Assembly (NCBI GenBank): GCA_002448815.1
Contig: DKAJ01000012.1
Location: 203,056 to 267,055, forward strand
DNA length: 64,000 nucleotides
Source of the DNA: Micavibrio sp. UBA6929
Lineage (GTDB): Bacteria > Pseudomonadota > Alphaproteobacteria > Micavibrionales > Micavibrionaceae
Direction: 5' to 3'
A model generated the notes under the pieces. That model did not search any database. It saw only the letters and a program-made list of their open reading frames with translations, and had not been told where the DNA came from. This document shows positions 60,769-64,000 of the stretch, piece after piece; position 1 is the stretch's first letter, and the number at the start of each line of letters is the position of its first letter. The translations under genes were made by a program, and so were the position numbers.

Positions 60769-62154
60769 ATGAAACTTGTGCCTTTGCGTAAACCGCTTCT
60801 TTCTTTCCTGTGCCTCAGCCTTGCCGCAACTGCACTGACTGCGCCATCTTCATTTGCGCAAAGCGATGATCGCACTGCTGGTTCTCAACCGCCTGAGGTT
60901 CACCTTGAAAAAGATTACAGCGAAACATACCGCTTGTTAAATCTATTTGGCGACGTTTTCGAACGCGTCCGCGAACAATATGTTGACCCTGTTGAAGACA
61001 AAGAAATCATCGAAAACGCCGTCAACGGCATGCTGACGTCACTCGATCCACATTCGTCATACCTCAACGAAGAAAGCTTCGCCGACATGCAGGTCAATAC
61101 GCGCGGATCATTCGGCGGATTGGGCATCGAAGTCACCATGGAAAATGGCTTTGTTAAAGTTGTATCACCCATTGACGATACGCCAGCCTTTCGCGCGGGC
61201 ATCGAGGCCGGCGATTACATCACACATATCGACGACGAAGCCGTTCTTGGCATGTCACTAAGCGACGCTGTTGACAAAATGCGCGGCAAAGTTGGAACAG
61301 ATATTGACCTTAAAATCCGCCGCGAAGGTGCTGCCGAGGAAATCAGCAAAACCATCACGCGCGACATCATTAAAATTCGCTCTGTCCGTCACCGCGTTGA
61401 AGACAAAGCAGGCTATATCCGCATCACAACATTCAATCAAAACACAGAAGAAAGCCTGAAAGACGCGCTGAAAGAGATCAAAAAAGAACTCAAAGACGAC
61501 ATTCACGGATATGTTATTGATTTACGCAACAACCCAGGCGGCTTACTTGATCAGGCCATTGCCGTAGCCGATGCATTCCTAGAACGCGGTGAAATCGTAT
61601 CAACACGTGGCCGCGACGAGGATGACGTCGCCCGCGACAACGCCACAAGCGGCGACCTTGCCGACGGTAAGCCTCTTGTTATCCTCATTAATGGCGGCTC
61701 TGCTTCGGCCTCTGAAATTGTTGCCGGCGCGCTGCAAGATCATAAGCGCGCCATCATCATGGGCACACAATCCTTTGGTAAAGGCTCAGTTCAGACAATC
61801 GTGCCGATCCCTGGACATGGCGCTATGCGTTTGACAACCGCGCGTTATTACACGCCATCTGGACGCTCTATTCAGGCAAAAGGCATCACGCCTGACATCA
61901 CTGTCGAGCAAGCTCATCTTGAGAAAGTCGCGTCAGGCGGCGGCGTGCGCGAAGCCGATCTTGTTGGCGCGCTTGATAAAGCCAAAAACAAAAAGGCAAA
62001 AGACAGCGATAAATCAGAAAACGCAAAGACAGATGAAAAAGAAGATTATCAACTGTTGCGCGCTTTTGATTTAATTAACGGCTTATCTTTATATTCCGAC
62101 CCTGCCCGCATGCCCGTTGCAGATGAAGTAGAAGAAGCCAGCAAGGCAGAATAA
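60769..62154 (+). CDS. ctpA: carboxy-terminal processing protease CtpA (S41)
   Basis: S41 serine protease, 461 residues from ATG 60769. Signal peptide ends SFA-Q. A PDZ domain (about 110-195) has GSFGGLGIEV, then the protease core with the catalytic Ser in NGGSASASEIVAGAL (near 320) and the Lys in GTQSFGKGSVQT. A Lys/Asp-rich C-terminal stretch (about 410-440) precedes the end. It trims or degrades periplasmic proteins and is a partner in envelope control alongside envC. Confidence 0.95.
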   Translation: MKLVPLRKPLLSFLCLSLAATALTAPSSFAQSDDRTAGSQPPEVHLEKDYSETYRLLNLFGDVFERVREQYVDPVEDKEIIENAVNGMLTSLDPHSSYLNEESFADMQVNTRGSFGGLGIEVTMENGFVKVVSPIDDTPAFRAGIEAGDYITHIDDEAVLGMSLSDAVDKMRGKVGTDIDLKIRREGAAEEISKTITRDIIKIRSVRHRVEDKAGYIRITTFNQNTEESLKDALKEIKKELKDDIHGYVIDLRNNPGGLLDQAIAVADAFLERGEIVSTRGRDEDDVARDNATSGDLADGKPLVILINGGSASASEIVAGALQDHKRAIIMGTQSFGKGSVQTIVPIPGHGAMRLTTARYYTPSGRSIQAKGITPDITVEQAHLEKVASGGGVREADLVGALDKAKNKKAKDSDKSENAKTDEKEDYQLLRAFDLINGLSLYSDPARMPVADEVEEASKAE

Positions 62155-62165
62155 CGTAAACAATC

Positions 62166-63368
62166 ATGAGCGAAGACATCATAACACCAGATATCACGTT
62201 AGAAGATATTGAAGATCGCGGCGCAGATACAACTCGCGACCTAAAATCACTTCTCAACCACAAGGATTTCTGGCAGGCGTTGATGTTTGGCGTTGGGGTA
62301 ACGTTACTGTTGATTGTCCTGATTGTTAGCTATAGTGCGCTCACTGCAAAAAAAACATATCAAACACTCACCGCGCAGTTAGCACATGAAGTCATCGAGA
62401 TCACCGTTAAGCAGGAGCCACTGCCACAACGCAGCGTCAAAACAGTCACCACACATAGCGTAGACAATCAAGAAAGCCACGCACATAGTGATGCAGAAAC
62501 CACGACACAGGAAACAAACGAACAAGCTCCTGTGCAATCTGAACACGCTGCGCCATCAAACGCCCTCACACCTGCGCCCATTAACGCTGTTACTGAATAT
62601 ACGGACAATGGCCTCCTCCCGCGCATTTCCGATGATGGCAAGCAAACTCCCTTTTCAGCATATAAAAAGCCCGTTTCTCTTGGCCCCGATACAGGGCCAG
62701 TCATTGCACTAGGCCTGCAAGATTTTGGCCTTTCACAAAGCCTTTCATCAAAAACAATAACCGCCCTACCAAATGAGGTCACTCTACTGATTTCACCTTA
62801 TCTCAGCGACGCGCAAGATTGGATTGACCAAGCACGCCATCAAGGCTTTGAAACATGGATGAATATCCCATTTGAAACGGCTGAATATCCGCAAAAAGAT
62901 ACAGGCGCACAGACATTGCTTAAACGATCAAGCCTCAAACTCAACATGGATAAATTTACATGGGCACTGTCACGCGCTTCTGGTTATGCTGGCGTTTACG
63001 CGACATTGGATGAAACATTTGTAAATTCTGAAAGTATGCTTAAAAACTTGTTTAACGTCTTATTTATGCGCGGAATTGGCTATTTAGAAACGGCGCCACA
63101 AACCAATCAACAGGTTGAAAGCATCTCAATATCCCACAACGCCCCCTATATCGGCGCAGATCTGGTCTTCTCACATATTGATGCGCCTGACGCCATTGAC
63201 GCCCTGATAAACGCTGCAAAAACAAATAAGGTCGCTATCGGCATTACAACGCTGAACCCCGCGATGGCTGAAGAGCTCCCTTCTTGGATACAAAAAATCA
63301 AGGACAGCAACATCACGCTGGTTCCTATTTCTGCCGCGTACGAATATAAATGGACGGAATACGAGTAA
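62166..63368 (+). CDS. divergent polysaccharide deacetylase family protein (YibQ-like)
   Basis: A 400-residue membrane-anchored protein. One membrane helix at about 38-56 follows a charged N-terminus. A low-complexity linker (to about 150) leads to the YibQ (DUF610) divergent NodB domain with PVIALGLQDFGLSQ, VTLLISPYLSDAQDWIDQARHQGFETWMNIPFE, and a C-terminal VAIGITTLNPAMAEELPSWI. Usual metal ligands of NodB enzymes are reduced. It lies between ctpA and rppH as in many alphaproteobacteria. Confidence 0.88.
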   Translation: MSEDIITPDITLEDIEDRGADTTRDLKSLLNHKDFWQALMFGVGVTLLLIVLIVSYSALTAKKTYQTLTAQLAHEVIEITVKQEPLPQRSVKTVTTHSVDNQESHAHSDAETTTQETNEQAPVQSEHAAPSNALTPAPINAVTEYTDNGLLPRISDDGKQTPFSAYKKPVSLGPDTGPVIALGLQDFGLSQSLSSKTITALPNEVTLLISPYLSDAQDWIDQARHQGFETWMNIPFETAEYPQKDTGAQTLLKRSSLKLNMDKFTWALSRASGYAGVYATLDETFVNSESMLKNLFNVLFMRGIGYLETAPQTNQQVESISISHNAPYIGADLVFSHIDAPDAIDALINAAKTNKVAIGITTLNPAMAEELPSWIQKIKDSNITLVPISAAYEYKWTEYE

Positions 63369-63850
63369 TGCTGCCACCTAAATTTCAAAAACTGCCCTAC
63401 CGCCCTTGCGTAGGCATTATGTTGCTGAACACAGACAATCACATTTTTGTAGGTGAACGTCTGGACAACCTGGGCGCGTGGCAAATGCCACAAGGCGGCA
63501 TTGACCCCGGTGAAGACGTTCATCAGGCCGCCATGCGTGAAATGATGGAAGAGGTTGGCACAAACCAGGCAGACATCATTAAAGTCGCAGATACAAAAGT
63601 ACGTTACGACCTGCCAGCAGAGCGCATCCCAAACTTCTGGAACGGTAAATATCGCGGGCAAGAGCAAACATGGGTTGCCCTGCGTTTTACAGGCCAAGAC
63701 AGCGACATCATTTTAGATAACCATCACGAACCAGAATTCAATCAATGGAAATGGGTAAAGCCCAAAGAAACGGTTGACCTGATCGTACCGTTTAAACGCG
63801 AACTCTATATGCAGGTGCTGGATCTGTTTGACGATATATTGTCATCATAA
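63368..63850 (+). CDS. rppH: RNA pyrophosphohydrolase RppH/NudH
   Basis: NUDIX hydrolase, 160 residues, removing pyrophosphate from mRNA 5' ends to start decay. The NUDIX box is GGIDPGEDVHQAAMREMMEEVG. PYRPCVGIMLLN opens the protein and GQEQTWVALRF and EFNQWKWV are typical. The start is ATG 63368 (TAATG with the preceding gene) with GGA at good distance; an in-frame ATG at 63350 is an alternative. Confidence 0.94.
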   Translation: MLPPKFQKLPYRPCVGIMLLNTDNHIFVGERLDNLGAWQMPQGGIDPGEDVHQAAMREMMEEVGTNQADIIKVADTKVRYDLPAERIPNFWNGKYRGQEQTWVALRFTGQDSDIILDNHHEPEFNQWKWVKPKETVDLIVPFKRELYMQVLDLFDDILSS

Positions 63851-63929
63851 GCCCCCCTACCTAAACGAGCCTACACACCAATAACATACGCCTAAAAAGC
63901 CGTCCGCGCCCTGCGAGCGACTTTAAACC

Positions 63930-64000
63930 TTAGTTCAGCGGCGACCACGCAGGGTCTGATCCATCAACAGGCGTCGGTAACAATCTCTCGTTAAATCCTG
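63930..64000 (-). CDS. 3' end of a minus-strand gene (partial)
   Basis: An open frame on the minus strand enters from the window edge and stops at 63930-63932, reading GFNERLLPTPVDGSDPAWSPLN. The proline and tryptophan-rich tail and the convergence with rppH are compatible with a real C-terminus, but only 23 codons are visible and no family can be named. Confidence 0.35.
   Translation of the reverse strand, partial: GFNERLLPTPVDGSDPAWSPLN

Noticed and set aside
1..64000. CRISPR arrays, insertion sequences, integrases or prophage genes
   Set aside because: No repeat-spacer pattern, transposase, integrase or phage structural genes were found.

Overview
The window is chromosomal DNA of an alphaproteobacterium of moderate, probably sub-50% GC (judged by eye). 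The evidence is a CcrM-type GANTC methyltransferase, a fused IspDF, NtrY/NtrX beside trkA and hfq/hflX, an F0 operon atpI-atpB-atpE-atpF'-atpF without the F1 genes, the tmk-holB-metG-tatD-MBL block, the proA-nadD-rsfS-rlmH-envC-ctpA-yibQ-rppH block, and an Rrf2-regulated SUF operon. I cannot assign a genus. The window is mostly housekeeping. I see no insertion sequence, prophage or CRISPR array.

Layout. 1-6.5 kb: a partial XRE regulator, then an Rrf2 regulator and sufB-sufC-(small secreted protein)-sufD-sufS-sufT-sufA. 6.5-9.1 kb: dusA, an SH3 protein and an unrecognised protein, with an unusual density of DnaA-box sequences. 9.2-11.8 kb: fabA-fabB-fabI for unsaturated fatty acids. 11.9-15.7 kb (minus strand): pnp with a structured leader, a three-helix membrane protein resembling Pycsar effectors, a glycerophosphodiesterase and a decayed methyltransferase. 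16-20.4 kb: gpmA, tRNA-Ser(TGA) and the cell-wall genes mltB, rlpA and dac. 20.5-25.9 kb: tmk-holB-metG-EamA-tatD-MBL. 26-27.9 kb: a more AT-rich accessory patch with a DUF2946-like protein, a His-rich membrane protein and a degenerate Sco-like protein, possibly for copper. 27.9-38 kb: mazG, then on the minus strand ntrY-ntrX-trkA-murI-HAD-hfq-hflX-IMPase. 38-43 kb: ispDF-pgpA-pncC-glycosyltransferase, converging on lipA-(secreted protein)-ratA. 43.2-50.2 kb: ccrM, a secreted protein, mutY, dciA, efp, an IMPase, an OmpA-like protein and a DsbA-like protein. 50.2-56.5 kb: smc and the F0 genes. 56.5-63.9 kb: proA-nadD, a likely free-standing small RNA, rsfS-rlmH-envC-ctpA-yibQ-rppH, and the 3' end of a minus-strand gene at the edge.

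The most interesting signals are these. (1) A near-consensus promoter, a foldable RNA of about 144 nt and an intrinsic terminator lie between nadD and rsfS, and rsfS then seems to need a non-canonical start codon. (2) The DUF2946/His-rich/Sco-like trio. (3) A Pycsar-effector-like protein with no visible cyclase. (4) Three GANTC sites over the predicted core promoter of ccrM. (5) A pnp leader whose outer stem covers the Shine-Dalgarno. (6) DnaA-box clustering at 5-8 kb. (7) A small secreted protein coupled into the suf operon. (8) A His-rich periplasmic extension on the ATP synthase b' subunit. (9) A methyltransferase pseudogene.
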